A stretch of 64,000 bases of DNA from G963676655 sp963678305 (GTDB lineage: Bacteria; Verrucomicrobiota; Lentisphaeria; Victivallales; Victivallaceae): the NCBI GenBank assembly GCA_963678305.2, contig CAXXVV010000016.1:62001-126000 (forward strand), given 5' to 3'. Under the pieces are notes generated by a model, which saw only the letters and a program-made list of their open reading frames with translations, made no database searches and was not told where the DNA came from. This document shows, piece by piece, positions 44,101 to 52,816 of this stretch (its first letter is position 1; every line of letters begins with the position of its first letter). The position numbers and the translations under genes were made by a program.

Positions 44101-44882
44101 AGGCTGACAACCCGGCTTTCGGGGCCGGATACGATGGTGAAAACGGTAAAAGGATTACGACTGTTCCGATCAGGCGCACCCGTGAATATGCCCAGCGCAT
44201 CCATAACCTGTTTATTCCGGACGGCGGCATCGTTTTTGCCCATGTCGGGATGAGTCCGCCGACAGTAGGCTACATTTCCTGCGCGTATCTTGGCGAGCAC
44301 GTCGGTTTCCTGAATATGCCGTGGAAATCTGTTGATGATTTAATTCCGCCGGAAACCGCGATCAACCTGTACGCCGGGAAAAATACCGGTATTCCGTTGA
44401 AACTGTGCATGCAGAATATGTGGCCCCATTTGCGCGGCGTCCGCAAACGGTGGTACAAAAAAGCCAGTGCATGGGCCGATATCAACCGGAACTGCATCAA
44501 TGTTCTGCTTGAAAATCCGATATGCAAGGACGGTAAACGGGAATTGTCCAAGCTTCGCCGTCTTCGGGAATTCGGCGCGAATAAGGCCCAATGGCGGCCC
44601 TGGTGGGAGCTTGACAAAGAACTCAAGTCGAGTCATCCCGGTATCCTGCGCTACAGCGCTTTTGTCAAACCCGATAAAGATATGATAATTTCAGTCTATA
44701 ATAGCGGTGGAGCCAGGATTACCGACGGTTGGATTGATCTGCAGCCTTTACTTGGTAAAGCATTCAAGCAGAAAACGGCGCATAATATCGTAAACGGAAA
44801 GCCGGTCAGCCTGATTGACGGCAGACTGAAGGTTAACGCCCGTGAATATGAGGGTTTTACCGCTGAGATCAAACAACAATGA
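41148..44882 (+). CDS. Giant secreted protein: CBM9-like domain plus DUF6067-like barrel
   Basis: ATG at 41148 is chosen because it gives a clean signal peptide (FLTALLLGLFICNLHAQ); a GTG 12 nt upstream is in frame but sits in the ribosome site. The 1244-residue product has a CBM9-like domain at about 25-225 (GPAIDGKPFGPIWDKA, DDSVEVTL) and a beta-rich middle. The junction YQFLLQIAPIKPYYNP leads into a region with an inserted LamG-like piece (about 700-850). A TIM barrel follows with VMFFEHWC, LKIIFYFGFEIAE and IDGVYLDGALG as likely catalytic strands. It is paralogous to the genes at 12789 and 16325. It is coupled by an ATGA overlap to the next gene. Confidence 0.75.
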   Translation: MRFLTALLLGLFICNLHAQSKKIPSPNLLVAPLMDNGPAIDGKPFGPIWDKANWGGNLVFINQNEITKELKGEVGVLWTREALYVGFRMQLDHPPRVEPGSYKGDDGLERDDSVEVTLSIPGFAERIKDKKVVQFKLNCMGLRDDGLNFDFSWNAKWDGSVTRDGNNWNATFKLPFSNFKLKPKVGTVWGANFGAFLKGHKYRAFLWNPVYGRHHHKSPLGKLVFGDKAVPGCSIDKIESKLGNLEVSGQYRGSNGVVRVLVLPDKQTGKGKEVVNDFLIANFDQDGKYAVAQTSKVLSAPGRFQVVLPSVPTGKYWVKVIVLQPGNKPVNIAVKPFVMEGSISMKVRRYPVAGSANLLLQVFDLGKKGSIPALAEVKVTDTAGKTVFRKTVKLPKQIGKRVQLLLGKLKNDQKYTVFVTAFNGDKSLSQKNTLSFYLPPRPVWADTQAGKFKGEVPAPWTRMTKSGKKLQAFQKKFDFGDNVLFNKVSASGYTIVNKPVFVTVSDGRESESFSKLSDSTLQLIDNGIFADYSGSRKGKLCNYSVSSRIEFDGFLSVKVRVEPLKPLTRFSMTLPLNPRISSFLRPLPTAGNRDLAGNIPSGGISLDRQNSIWISGPDAGLYFGMESFQYWKAPKDHAVDISPAGGSRSMTFNFYKDSKPFTKPREYQFLLQIAPIKPYYNPNYGDGLIIHGLQWGYNVTPLEDDVVKRLQLDLKKGDVLNVKIHNYNDLAKISKVDLNHWCADEKIYEIKFGDKSLVLKYAQQRYRNIILKTPWGTIQGAKPFNWGPGGDHVLTLTWGDKLELAIDGKKVGAVNYLRVPEKATLELGGISSRFRLDGLTLNGKALCKTPLELRSNVRTLLTTAKEAGASAVMFFEHWCTAQNGGRSRYEPILKNMVEDAHRTGLKIIFYFGFEIAEVPEHKDMIDECKALADQSPNYYSPAKQNTYWVSYGGPYMEYLLYNMERLKKELKIDGVYLDGALGLRKADNPAFGAGYDGENGKRITTVPIRRTREYAQRIHNLFIPDGGIVFAHVGMSPPTVGYISCAYLGEHVGFLNMPWKSVDDLIPPETAINLYAGKNTGIPLKLCMQNMWPHLRGVRKRWYKKASAWADINRNCINVLLENPICKDGKRELSKLRRLREFGANKAQWRPWWELDKELKSSHPGILRYSAFVKPDKDMIISVYNSGGARITDGWIDLQPLLGKAFKQKTAHNIVNGKPVSLIDGRLKVNAREYEGFTAEIKQQ

Positions 44883-46927
44883 ATAAAGTTTACTATAATT
44901 ATCGCTATTTTCTGCCTCATCCACCACTCTGGGGCAATTTGGAACATTGCAATCGGCGGCTGGATGAATTACTGCAATTCTGCCGGGAGGCGCAAATCGA
45001 TGCCGTGCAATTTTACGTCAACACCCGGTTCGCGACCTATTATATGCCGCCGGCTTCCGTCGAGGAACAGCGCCCGTGGATAGACTGGATGCGTTCCGTA
45101 GTCCGCCCGAGAGTTAAAGAGCAGGGGATATCCTGGCAGCTCAATTTTCAAATGCTCCTTGGCTGTGGCGGCTGGGGGCAGGATATCAGTTCCTGTTATG
45201 ACTGGGAGTTTATGGTCAATCAATTTGGCGAACGGGCTGAGGGGTGTCCTTGCCCGCACGGTCGTAATTTTCGCGCCGCGATGGGAGCCATGCTGCAAGG
45301 CTGGGCGGAAACTCAACCTGAAGTAATCTGGATTGATGATGATTTTCGCTTGCACAATCACATGATTGATAAATCCCGCGGTATGGATTTCTATTGTTTC
45401 TGTGACGAGCATTTAGCCCGGTTCGCGGAGTTTGCCGGCACCTTTTATTTCAGGGAGGAAATCGTCAATGCTTTAACGAAACCGACAACTTTGCGTTCGA
45501 AATGGTTTGAATTCTGCGCTAATGAAATGGTTGAATTTGCAGCCTGGATAAATGAGCAGATTCATCAAACCGCACCTGAATGCCGTATCGCGCTGATGAC
45601 CTCACTGCCTGATGTTCATGCCTTTGAGGGTCGGGACTGGAAACGGACCCTGACCGCATTGTGCCGGCCGCATAAACCGATGACCCGCCCCTGTTGCGGC
45701 ATCTACAGTTCGAATCAGACTGCGATCAAGGACAATACGGTAACATTTCAGTTGTTTGAACAGAGCAAGGTCATGCTTGACGGTTTACTTGGAAAGAATA
45801 ATATTGAATATGGCCCGGAACTGGAAAACAGTCGTTTTACCTCCTGGAGCAATAGTATGGCCTCAAGCCGTTATGTGTTGGAAACCGGCCAACTCTTGGG
45901 CATGAAACAGATAACTATTTCCGTCAGCGATCTTGACGGTTCCCCGATCTCGGATGAACCTGGCAACCTTAGACTCTTAAGAGATATGAAACCGCGGCTG
46001 CAGTCGATTGCGGCTTTGGACCTGAATAAATGGCGGCCTCTTGGTTTAATAGCGGTGATGGATCCGGATATCGCAGGTAAACTGGAGTATAATTCAGAAA
46101 TAAGCTTTGGCAAGGCTTTGCCGTCAAGAAGTTTTGAACCGGTTCTACTGCAAATGGGGGTCCCGATGCAATATGCCTTGCCGCTGGATGTATTGAGTTC
46201 TCAAGCGCCTGTTTTGCTCGATGCCGCTACGGTTTGGTGTTTCAGTGATGATGATTTGTTCAAGATTCTTTCCGGTGCGGTTTTAATGGATGCCGAAGGC
46301 GCACTGGCCCTGCAGAAACGCGGAATGAGTAAGTATCTGGGAATAAAAATCGGTCCTAAGAAGAATTTTGCGATCCAGTCGGAAATATACTATTCCGGCG
46401 TACTTGAAGGAGTGGATGATTTCAGGTGTCCGCATAAAGGTTTTGACTGGTATGAGATGTATATTGCCGAAGCGCAAAAATGCAGCGACTTCCTGATTGC
46501 TTCAGGTGATTTGTTGCCGGGAAGTGCGGTTTTTACGAACTCCCTCGGTGGAAGAATTGTCGTCTACGGCAAAGTCGGTGATTGCGTGCCGTATGCCAAC
46601 TGGGGAAATCATGCCCGTAAACGCTGGCTTAACAGTGTGATGAAATACTTGTATGGGAACAAACATTCTATTCAAGTAAACAGCACCAGTCAGGGAATCA
46701 TGGTTGCGCGACAATCAGAAAACAGGCAATTGCTCGCATTTGCAAACTTGTCCGCGGATAAGATTGATTCCTTGGAATTTGTTGTTGATGGTAATTATCA
46801 GAACTGGCAATGGCTGGACAATACCTCATGGTCTACAGACCATTTGGATCAAGTCAATGATAAATTGATATTTCGATCGGGCATTATGCCTTTCGAATGG
46901 CTGATTATGCATGGTGCCCACAACTAA
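44879..46927 (+). CDS. Putative cytoplasmic glycoside hydrolase with GH42-like architecture
   Basis: The protein (682 residues) has no signal peptide. Residues 1-390 look like a TIM barrel (IDAVQFYVNTRF, SWQLNFQMLLG, EVIWIDDDFRLHN, RIALMTSLPD). A Rossmann-like domain at about 420-560 contains ILSGAVLMDAEGALALQKRG, which recalls the trimerisation domain of GH42 beta-galactosidases, and a small beta domain ends the protein. I do not recognise a specific family. The acidic IDDD motif is a candidate active-site strand. ATGA coupling to the giant secreted protein suggests it processes oligosaccharides released by that enzyme. Confidence 0.6.
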   Translation: MNKVYYNYRYFLPHPPLWGNLEHCNRRLDELLQFCREAQIDAVQFYVNTRFATYYMPPASVEEQRPWIDWMRSVVRPRVKEQGISWQLNFQMLLGCGGWGQDISSCYDWEFMVNQFGERAEGCPCPHGRNFRAAMGAMLQGWAETQPEVIWIDDDFRLHNHMIDKSRGMDFYCFCDEHLARFAEFAGTFYFREEIVNALTKPTTLRSKWFEFCANEMVEFAAWINEQIHQTAPECRIALMTSLPDVHAFEGRDWKRTLTALCRPHKPMTRPCCGIYSSNQTAIKDNTVTFQLFEQSKVMLDGLLGKNNIEYGPELENSRFTSWSNSMASSRYVLETGQLLGMKQITISVSDLDGSPISDEPGNLRLLRDMKPRLQSIAALDLNKWRPLGLIAVMDPDIAGKLEYNSEISFGKALPSRSFEPVLLQMGVPMQYALPLDVLSSQAPVLLDAATVWCFSDDDLFKILSGAVLMDAEGALALQKRGMSKYLGIKIGPKKNFAIQSEIYYSGVLEGVDDFRCPHKGFDWYEMYIAEAQKCSDFLIASGDLLPGSAVFTNSLGGRIVVYGKVGDCVPYANWGNHARKRWLNSVMKYLYGNKHSIQVNSTSQGIMVARQSENRQLLAFANLSADKIDSLEFVVDGNYQNWQWLDNTSWSTDHLDQVNDKLIFRSGIMPFEWLIMHGAHN

Positions 46928-46992
46928 GATTCCTGTTCTTATTACTGGTGTGATTATTTTAAGTCTTTTATTTATCGTCTCTTATGGATAAT

Positions 46993-47086
46993 TTACAGTC
47001 AAGCGTTCTGATAATTATATATTCTTTTTATTTGATTATTACAGTCAAGCGTTCTGATAATTATATATTCTTTTTATTTGATTATT
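46993..47086 (+). repeat. Perfect tandem duplication of 46 bp
   Basis: The 46-nt unit starting ACAGTCAAGCGTTCTGATAA occurs at 46995-47040 and again without change at 47041-47086. The identity implies a recent duplication. Its first 10-12 bases resemble the interspersed motif found at 34355, 38866 and 58609. Confidence 0.9.
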
Positions 47087-47109
47087 TTGCCAATTATTTT
47101 TTGATTTTA

Positions 47110-47137
47110 TTGACATCGGTTTTATTGCTGATAAAGT
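47110..47137 (+). promoter_or_regulatory. Possible promoter for the isomerase-like gene
   Basis: TTGACA (47110-47115), 16-nt spacer, TAAAGT (47132-47137), 40 nt before the ATG. The -10 box is weak. Confidence 0.4.
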
Positions 47138-47177
47138 AAAAATTATTCAATAGCAAGAATAGTGGAGCAATTCAACC

Positions 47178-48533
47178 ATGCAGCAGTCAGTAATCCGGTC
47201 AAAAATTAAAACAGATATCCCTTTGCGGGTTACGATAATTGTTGAACGCAGGAATCGCTATAATGAAATTTCAGCTGAAAAACTGAGGTTGATGCTGGAA
47301 CCGCGTGATGAAGTTAAACTCATTGAAGAGCAGGATTTTTATCGATCAGGAGTGCCTGAGAACACGGATTTGGCTGCTTGTACCAACTTGTGCGGCTACC
47401 GTACTGGTGAACTTGGTAGTATTATCGGCAATCTCGGCATTCCGGTGTTTGCCCTTGATTCCCATTGTTGTTTCCATACTTACCATGCGGCTTTTAATCA
47501 ACAGGTAAAGCGGGCAGGCGGCATTTTGCTTCCTGCCTTTATGCCGGATGAGATCAAAAATTCTTTGACCGCGGTCAGAAACTGTAAAGCGCTGAGTTCC
47601 ATGAAATTAATTCAGGTCAGTAATTCACCTTCAAAAGAGTTTGCAGACCTTCTCAGAAAACAAACTGGGATTGAGGTTGTTTTCAAGTCTTCCGATGATT
47701 TGATCCAGCTAGCCGCCACCTTTGATGCTGCTGTTGCCGACAGGGAACTTGAGCGTTGGTATAGTGAGATTATATCAGGTTCCGAAATGCCGAAAGAACA
47801 TATGCGTCAAGTAGCCAAACTCTATTTGGCGGAACGTGTTTTTCTTGAAGAGTCCGGTGCGGTCGGTATTACTGTAAGCGACATTTCTGATTTTCTGCTG
47901 CAACCGGTGAAAGATATTATGCCGAACGCCAGTTACGGAATTCTGGTCAACGATGGTTATCTGGCCTGTGAGGAAGGTGATATAGAAGTGTTGGCAAGCG
48001 AATTGATCATCCAGGTGGCAACTGGTTGGCAAACGACCATGAGTAACTTGTATTATTATTATCGCGACAGCTTTTCTCATAAATGCAAAGACCTTCATGA
48101 CTACACTGATGAAATGAAGCAGGTGGATACGGAACAATGTTTTACGGATAACTGCGTTACACTGACTCATTTTGGTGCGTATGGGGTTATTCCCCCTGAT
48201 TTGGCGGTTCCGGAACGACCGCGTATTAGGAACTGCCCGATTCCCGGTTGGTCCGAGCAGAGTATGATTTTTGCCGTGCCGGATTGCCCCCAGGTAGTCT
48301 TGGGGCGGATTGCTCCTGATGCGTCTGAAATGCACGTCGTTTACGGTGTAACTGAAGCAGTTGTTAATGACGACCGTTTTGGTTGGATCAGAGGAAGATG
48401 GATCATAAAAGTTCCTGATGCCAGGCAGTTCGCGGAAGATTGTTTTCACCAGCACTACGCTGTCGGTAAAGATTCTGGTTGTAGACAGATTTTAAAGGTT
48501 ATGCTTGATTTGATGCGAATTAGAGTTGTTTGA
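47178..48533 (+). CDS. L-fucose/L-arabinose isomerase-fold protein
   Basis: The 451-residue product resembles the fucose/arabinose isomerase superfamily. There is an N-terminal Rossmann-like part, then ISDFLLQPVKDIMPNASYGILVNDGYLACEEGDIEVLAS-type sequence around residues 235-275. There the Cys-Glu-x-Asp equivalent is CEEGD, a metal-site region in true isomerases. The end is the family-like HQHYAVGKDSG near 430. It is somewhat shorter than FucI (about 590) and AraA (about 500). Cytoplasmic sugar-phosphate or sugar isomerisation is likely, but the substrate cannot be named. It precedes a sulfatase gene on the same strand by 141 nt, which would fit use of a sulfated deoxy-sugar polymer. Confidence 0.55.
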   Translation: MQQSVIRSKIKTDIPLRVTIIVERRNRYNEISAEKLRLMLEPRDEVKLIEEQDFYRSGVPENTDLAACTNLCGYRTGELGSIIGNLGIPVFALDSHCCFHTYHAAFNQQVKRAGGILLPAFMPDEIKNSLTAVRNCKALSSMKLIQVSNSPSKEFADLLRKQTGIEVVFKSSDDLIQLAATFDAAVADRELERWYSEIISGSEMPKEHMRQVAKLYLAERVFLEESGAVGITVSDISDFLLQPVKDIMPNASYGILVNDGYLACEEGDIEVLASELIIQVATGWQTTMSNLYYYYRDSFSHKCKDLHDYTDEMKQVDTEQCFTDNCVTLTHFGAYGVIPPDLAVPERPRIRNCPIPGWSEQSMIFAVPDCPQVVLGRIAPDASEMHVVYGVTEAVVNDDRFGWIRGRWIIKVPDARQFAEDCFHQHYAVGKDSGCRQILKVMLDLMRIRVV

Positions 48534-48674
48534 TAAATTGATTTTTTTGATATTCGTATTTTTATTGAAAAATAAAGCCGTTTTTAGTAAAAAAGTATTG
48601 CTGGAATTTGATTTTTATCATTATATGGATTACTATATAAGTTGTAATAATATGAAATTAAAATCCAAGAACTT

Positions 48675-50237
48675 ATGGTAAATATGAAACGATTGAATTT
48701 TGTTTGCATTGTTGCAGATCAACTGCGTTTTGATATGCTTGGATGTGCTGGGCATCCAGTGGTAAAAACACCCAATATAGACCGTCTGGCACAGAACGGC
48801 GTTCGTTTTGACCGTTGCTATACTGTTCAGCCGATGTGTATGGCTACAAGATCTACCTGGTTTACCGGGCAAACCCCCAGAGGGCACGGGGTGCGCTGCA
48901 ACGGCATTCCGCTGCGCCGGGATATTCCAACTATGCCGGATGCCTTGCGTCAGGCTGGTTACCGTACGCATAGCATTGGTAAAATTCACCTGAATCCGTG
49001 GTTGCCGCATAAGGATTTTGATATTGATCAATTGAATCCGGATGACTGGCCGGAAGCTATTGAACTCTGGGAACGTGGTCGCATCAGGGACTTGCCGCAA
49101 CCTTATTATGGATTGGAGACCGCTGATGTGCTATGTGGTTGGTGGTCCGGTAACTACGGTCAATGGCTTAAAGAGAGGGAGCCCGATTTCAGGAACTTGA
49201 TAACTCCTCCAGTTGGAGTGAAAGTAACTCCTCAAGGAGTTTTGGATATTCCAGAGCAGAGTTATCCATGCCGATTACCGGCTGAGTTGCACTATTCACG
49301 TTGGTCCACTGAATGCTCGGACCGTTTTTTCTCTTCAGTTGCTAAAGGTGATCAACCATTTTTCCTGTGGCATTCAATTCCTGATCCACATCCTCCGTTT
49401 TCAGTTGCTGAACCTTATTTCAGTATGTATGCGGATTGTGATATTCCGGAACCGGTCAGGCGTGATGGGGAGTTGGATACATTACCGCCGCACTATAAAC
49501 GTATGTTTGAATCAGATTTGCTGACAGCCGGCCGGATGGCGAAAACTAATGTTGACCCTGAAATTGAAAAAGCTGCTCTGCGTACCGTTTTTGGAATTAT
49601 TACGCAGTGGGACGATATGGTTGGCAGAATTATAACGCAACTGGATCAGTATGGTTTGGTGGATAACACGGTGGTCATGATCATGTCTGATCACGGTCAA
49701 ATGCTGGGTAATCATTGGATGCATAATATGCCGCCCTCGCATCTTGATGGAATTATCCGGGTTCCTTCAATATGGCATTTCCCGGAACGCTTTCAGATTG
49801 GAAAGGTTAGTGATGCTTTAATTAGTCATCTCGATTTTGCTCCGACAATTCTGGATCTGGCGCAAGTCCCGATTCCCGAAGGAGATATTCCTCCGCAACC
49901 TGAGGCTCCGGCTCAAAGAAAACCGTGGCCTGGAAAGTCTTTTGAGCCTATTCTTTTAGGGAAAAAAGAAAAAATTCAGGCTTCAGTTGTTGCGGAAAAT
50001 GATGCGGATTATCTTGGCTTGAGACAGCGCACGATAGTAACAGAAAACTGGCATTTGACATGTTACATAGGGGAAGATTACGGAGAGCTTTTTGATATGA
50101 TTAATGATCCCGACCAACTTTATAATTTATGGAATAATCCTTTATATCGCGAAACCAAGCGTGATTTGCAGATTCTGCTCATGGAAAGGTTTGCAGAAAC
50201 TGACAGCACTCTTCCTCGCCGCATAGCCCATGCATGA
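48675..50237 (+). CDS. Type I (formylglycine) sulfatase
   Basis: The 520-residue product starts with the sulfatase metal motif VADQLRFDMLGCAGHP. It carries the formylglycine signature C55-M-A-T-R59 followed by STWFTGQTPRGHG. Further family regions are TIGKIHLNPW-like, HSIPDPHPPF, and VMIMSDHGQMLGNH with the conserved Asp-His pair. Cys at position 55 means it needs an aerobic or anaerobic formylglycine-generating enzyme encoded elsewhere. There is no signal peptide at either possible start (48675 or 48684), so it is probably cytoplasmic and removes sulfate from imported oligosaccharides, unlike many exported sulfatases. Confidence 0.92.
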   Translation: MVNMKRLNFVCIVADQLRFDMLGCAGHPVVKTPNIDRLAQNGVRFDRCYTVQPMCMATRSTWFTGQTPRGHGVRCNGIPLRRDIPTMPDALRQAGYRTHSIGKIHLNPWLPHKDFDIDQLNPDDWPEAIELWERGRIRDLPQPYYGLETADVLCGWWSGNYGQWLKEREPDFRNLITPPVGVKVTPQGVLDIPEQSYPCRLPAELHYSRWSTECSDRFFSSVAKGDQPFFLWHSIPDPHPPFSVAEPYFSMYADCDIPEPVRRDGELDTLPPHYKRMFESDLLTAGRMAKTNVDPEIEKAALRTVFGIITQWDDMVGRIITQLDQYGLVDNTVVMIMSDHGQMLGNHWMHNMPPSHLDGIIRVPSIWHFPERFQIGKVSDALISHLDFAPTILDLAQVPIPEGDIPPQPEAPAQRKPWPGKSFEPILLGKKEKIQASVVAENDADYLGLRQRTIVTENWHLTCYIGEDYGELFDMINDPDQLYNLWNNPLYRETKRDLQILLMERFAETDSTLPRRIAHA

Positions 50238-50301
50238 TTTGCGTGTAAGTGTTTTATGATTAGTTTTTTATGTTTTATTTATATTCAAACCGTCTGATAA
50301 T

Positions 50302-50330
50302 TTGACAAACCTGCTTTCAGAGTATATATT
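50302..50330 (+). promoter_or_regulatory. Sigma70 promoter of the RAYT-like transposase gene
   Basis: TTGACA (50302-50307), 17-nt spacer, TATATT (50325-50330), 29 nt before the start codon with AGGAGG between. Confidence 0.65.
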
Positions 50331-50359
50331 ATCTCAAAACCAACCAAAAGGAGGACGAA

Positions 50360-51328
50360 ATGGAAGCGCGAATGAAGGTCAAAGGCGCAGGCTGCTACTA
50401 CCACCTGTATAATCGAATCGGCTGCATCAAAGGCGAACACCCGTTCTCCGACGCCGACAAGGAATACGGCTTCAAACTGCTTCGATACCTCTGCGATTAC
50501 TTTTTGATCGAGGTCATCTCCGCCGCCTGGATGGGCAACCATTTTCACCTCGTAGTCTACGCTCCCGGCCCCGACGAATTGCCGCCGCTCGAGGTTATCG
50601 TCAAACGCCACAACGGCTACTACAAAGCAATGAAAAAGATCTTCAAATTCGGCCCGCGAACCCCGGTCATCAGTCTCGAAAATAAAACGCAATGTCAGGA
50701 AATCGCCCTCAAAATGATCGACATCAGCCGGTTTATGTCGGCCTGCCAACGCCAATTCACCTGCGTCTACAACGAGACCCGCAACCGCACCGGACAACTC
50801 TGGGGCGGCCGTTTCAAAAGCGTGATTCTTGAGCGCGTAAACGCCCTGGCCGCCTGCGTGACCTACGTCGAACTCAATCCGGTCCGGGCCGGCCTGAAAA
50901 ACTCCCCGGCTGATTACAATTTCACCACCTGGGGCCGCTATTGCAGAAGCGGCAAACACATGTTTTACGAGAATTTTGTCAAACATCTGAAGCCGAACAT
51001 TACCACCGGCGACACCTCGCAATGGACTGATGCCGAACTGTTTGCGTTCTTCCGCGGCGAACTGGCCCGCATCATCACGGCGGAAACCGGCGCCTCGAGC
51101 GAAGAGATCTACGCTGCCCGCGACAAAGCCCGCCAAAAAGAATCGATGCACGTCCGTTTTCTGCGTCGTACCCGACACTTTACCGAAGGGGCGATTTTAG
51201 GTTCAAAACAATTCATCCGCCGAACCGGAAGCCAGTTTGATAACCCCGAAAGAATCCATAAAAAACACCTCTCCCGAGGCCTCAGCCCCTCCGGAGTGCT
51301 GTATTGTTTCAGAAAGTTGTCAGATTAA
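50360..51328 (+). CDS. REP-associated tyrosine transposase (RAYT/Y1 family)
   Basis: The 322-residue product carries the HUH motif GNHFHLVV (H61, H63), a catalytic-Tyr candidate at Y137 in CVYNET, then GQLWGGRFKS and YVELNPVRAGL, all typical of RAYT proteins. These single-copy endonucleases mobilise short palindromic intergenic repeats and are not usually part of insertion sequences. The start is supported by AGGAGG 5 nt upstream. Codon choice differs from the neighbours, with many more C-ending codons, which suggests acquisition or different selection. No clear terminal inverted repeats flank the gene. It lies convergent with the 51342 gene, only 13 nt away. Confidence 0.88.
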   Translation: MEARMKVKGAGCYYHLYNRIGCIKGEHPFSDADKEYGFKLLRYLCDYFLIEVISAAWMGNHFHLVVYAPGPDELPPLEVIVKRHNGYYKAMKKIFKFGPRTPVISLENKTQCQEIALKMIDISRFMSACQRQFTCVYNETRNRTGQLWGGRFKSVILERVNALAACVTYVELNPVRAGLKNSPADYNFTTWGRYCRSGKHMFYENFVKHLKPNITTGDTSQWTDAELFAFFRGELARIITAETGASSEEIYAARDKARQKESMHVRFLRRTRHFTEGAILGSKQFIRRTGSQFDNPERIHKKHLSRGLSPSGVLYCFRKLSD

Positions 51329-51341
51329 ACAGTTTTTCAAC

Positions 51342-52805
51342 TTATTTAGGCGATAGACGTTCAATACAATCCTGTTGCATGCTGCCTACAGCATCGATGG
51401 CGTCCATAATTGTTTCGGCGTCTTCTTCGGTCAGTTCCTGCTTGGGATCATTTAACAGATTTAGTGTGCTGCACAAGTGAAGGCTTGTTTCTTTCATTTG
51501 TGAGATTGCTTCCAGGTCCATAGTGGCAGGATCAATATTCAGGTCAAGAATATACTCAAACCATTCAGCTCTGGCATCAACCAGTTCAAGTATTTGTTCC
51601 CTTAATGGAGCCTTGATTTCATCCAACGTCGGGTTATAAACCATTTCGGCGCGCTCCCAGATATCCTCGATAAAATTCATGAAAGAAGCTTCCTGGGCTT
51701 CGTCCGCAAATGAAAGTTTTTCATTTCCGAAACAGCGGACAAAAAAGGCGTCAAAATCATATTGTCGCCGCCATAATTCGCTGTAACAGTAAGATTCAAG
51801 TTCAATTTTGTTGAGAGGACTTTTGATTTCCTGCAGTATAACATCCAAGTCATCGGTTTCGCCACTGGAAACGGAAATTCCTTCAGGAAGAGCAGAGCTG
51901 TTGTCTTCTTCAGACTCTATATTTTCCGGAGAGCAGATGCCAAGAATTGTATGTCCGCCGGAATAGATTATTTTTACGCGATCAGAACGGTCGACAAATT
52001 CACGGACCGACGCGCCTGGTGACTCCAGCAAATGCTTGCTACCGAGGAAATACGCCCATGCTATCTGTTTGGGTATTTCCAGATAATTTTCGAAATAATC
52101 GATAACTTGTTCCATTGCTCCGGTGAAACTTTCGATCCATTGATCAGCGTGGTCAAGTCGCTGACTTTCCGGAACATAAGAACAGCTGAAACAGGCATCC
52201 TGCCAGGAATCAATTCTAACCAGAACCGCATCGCCGGGGGAAAAGTTGTTTTGAGCATAAAAGTTGCTAAAATCGAAAACTGTGAGGGTGACGTTCCCTT
52301 CTGGTGCGCCTTTCGCAAACAAACCTTCATTGATGTCGTTATCAGCAACAAAATAGTCGAATACCTGCTCGGAGCCGAGGAGAATATGATACGGTAATAC
52401 CTCGTTGAGTGGCGCGGTAAATTCAAAAGCGTCAAATTCATCTTCACTTTGCTCATCGATCAATACCGCGTCAGATGGAAATACTTCTTCAGAGCAGAAC
52501 GGAGCAAGGCAGTCGCCGGGAAACAGTATTCCATTTTTGATCTCAAAATCGTCCGGGGTAATCAGGAAGGTTCCGCCGTTAAAGACGGAGGCAAAGGATT
52601 GGAAAAACTTGTGGTCGGGATGACGGAAAGTCAGGGGGCTGCTCTGTAACTCCCGTTCCACTGTCCTGATCAGTTTTGTGCGCTCCCTGGCGTCTGCCGG
52701 CATATCTTTGATTATCGCCAAGGTGCAGTCTTCGGCGGTGAATTGTCCGTCTGAGACGCGAATATAATTACGGACCGGGAGTTCGAGATCAAGTTGTTGA
52801 TTCAT
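51342..52805 (-). CDS. Acidic protein of unknown function at the end of the nusA-truB block
   Basis: The product is a soluble, strongly acidic 487-residue protein with no signal peptide, membrane segment or recognisable catalytic motif. It begins MNQQLDLELPVRNYIRVSDG. The middle has a beta-rich stretch (SPGDAVLVRIDSWQDACFSC). The last third is helical with many Asp/Glu (KQELTEEDAETIMDAIDAVG). It starts 11 nt after truB on the same strand and is therefore the last gene of the operon. A role linked to translation or RNA is possible from position alone; I do not recognise the family. Confidence 0.7.
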   Translation of the reverse strand: MNQQLDLELPVRNYIRVSDGQFTAEDCTLAIIKDMPADARERTKLIRTVERELQSSPLTFRHPDHKFFQSFASVFNGGTFLITPDDFEIKNGILFPGDCLAPFCSEEVFPSDAVLIDEQSEDEFDAFEFTAPLNEVLPYHILLGSEQVFDYFVADNDINEGLFAKGAPEGNVTLTVFDFSNFYAQNNFSPGDAVLVRIDSWQDACFSCSYVPESQRLDHADQWIESFTGAMEQVIDYFENYLEIPKQIAWAYFLGSKHLLESPGASVREFVDRSDRVKIIYSGGHTILGICSPENIESEEDNSSALPEGISVSSGETDDLDVILQEIKSPLNKIELESYCYSELWRRQYDFDAFFVRCFGNEKLSFADEAQEASFMNFIEDIWERAEMVYNPTLDEIKAPLREQILELVDARAEWFEYILDLNIDPATMDLEAISQMKETSLHLCSTLNLLNDPKQELTEEDAETIMDAIDAVGSMQQDCIERLSPK

Positions 52806-52816
52806 GATATTTCCTC

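Noticed and set aside
50360..51178. Long minus-strand frame over the RAYT gene (297 codons, to 50285)
   Set aside because: Mirror frame caused by the C-ending codons of the RAYT gene; the plus-strand product has full RAYT motifs and AGGAGG.
50238..51341. Terminal inverted repeats making the RAYT gene an insertion sequence
   Set aside because: TTTGACAAAC...TTTCAG upstream and CAGAAAGTTGTCAGA downstream align only loosely; no target duplication seen.
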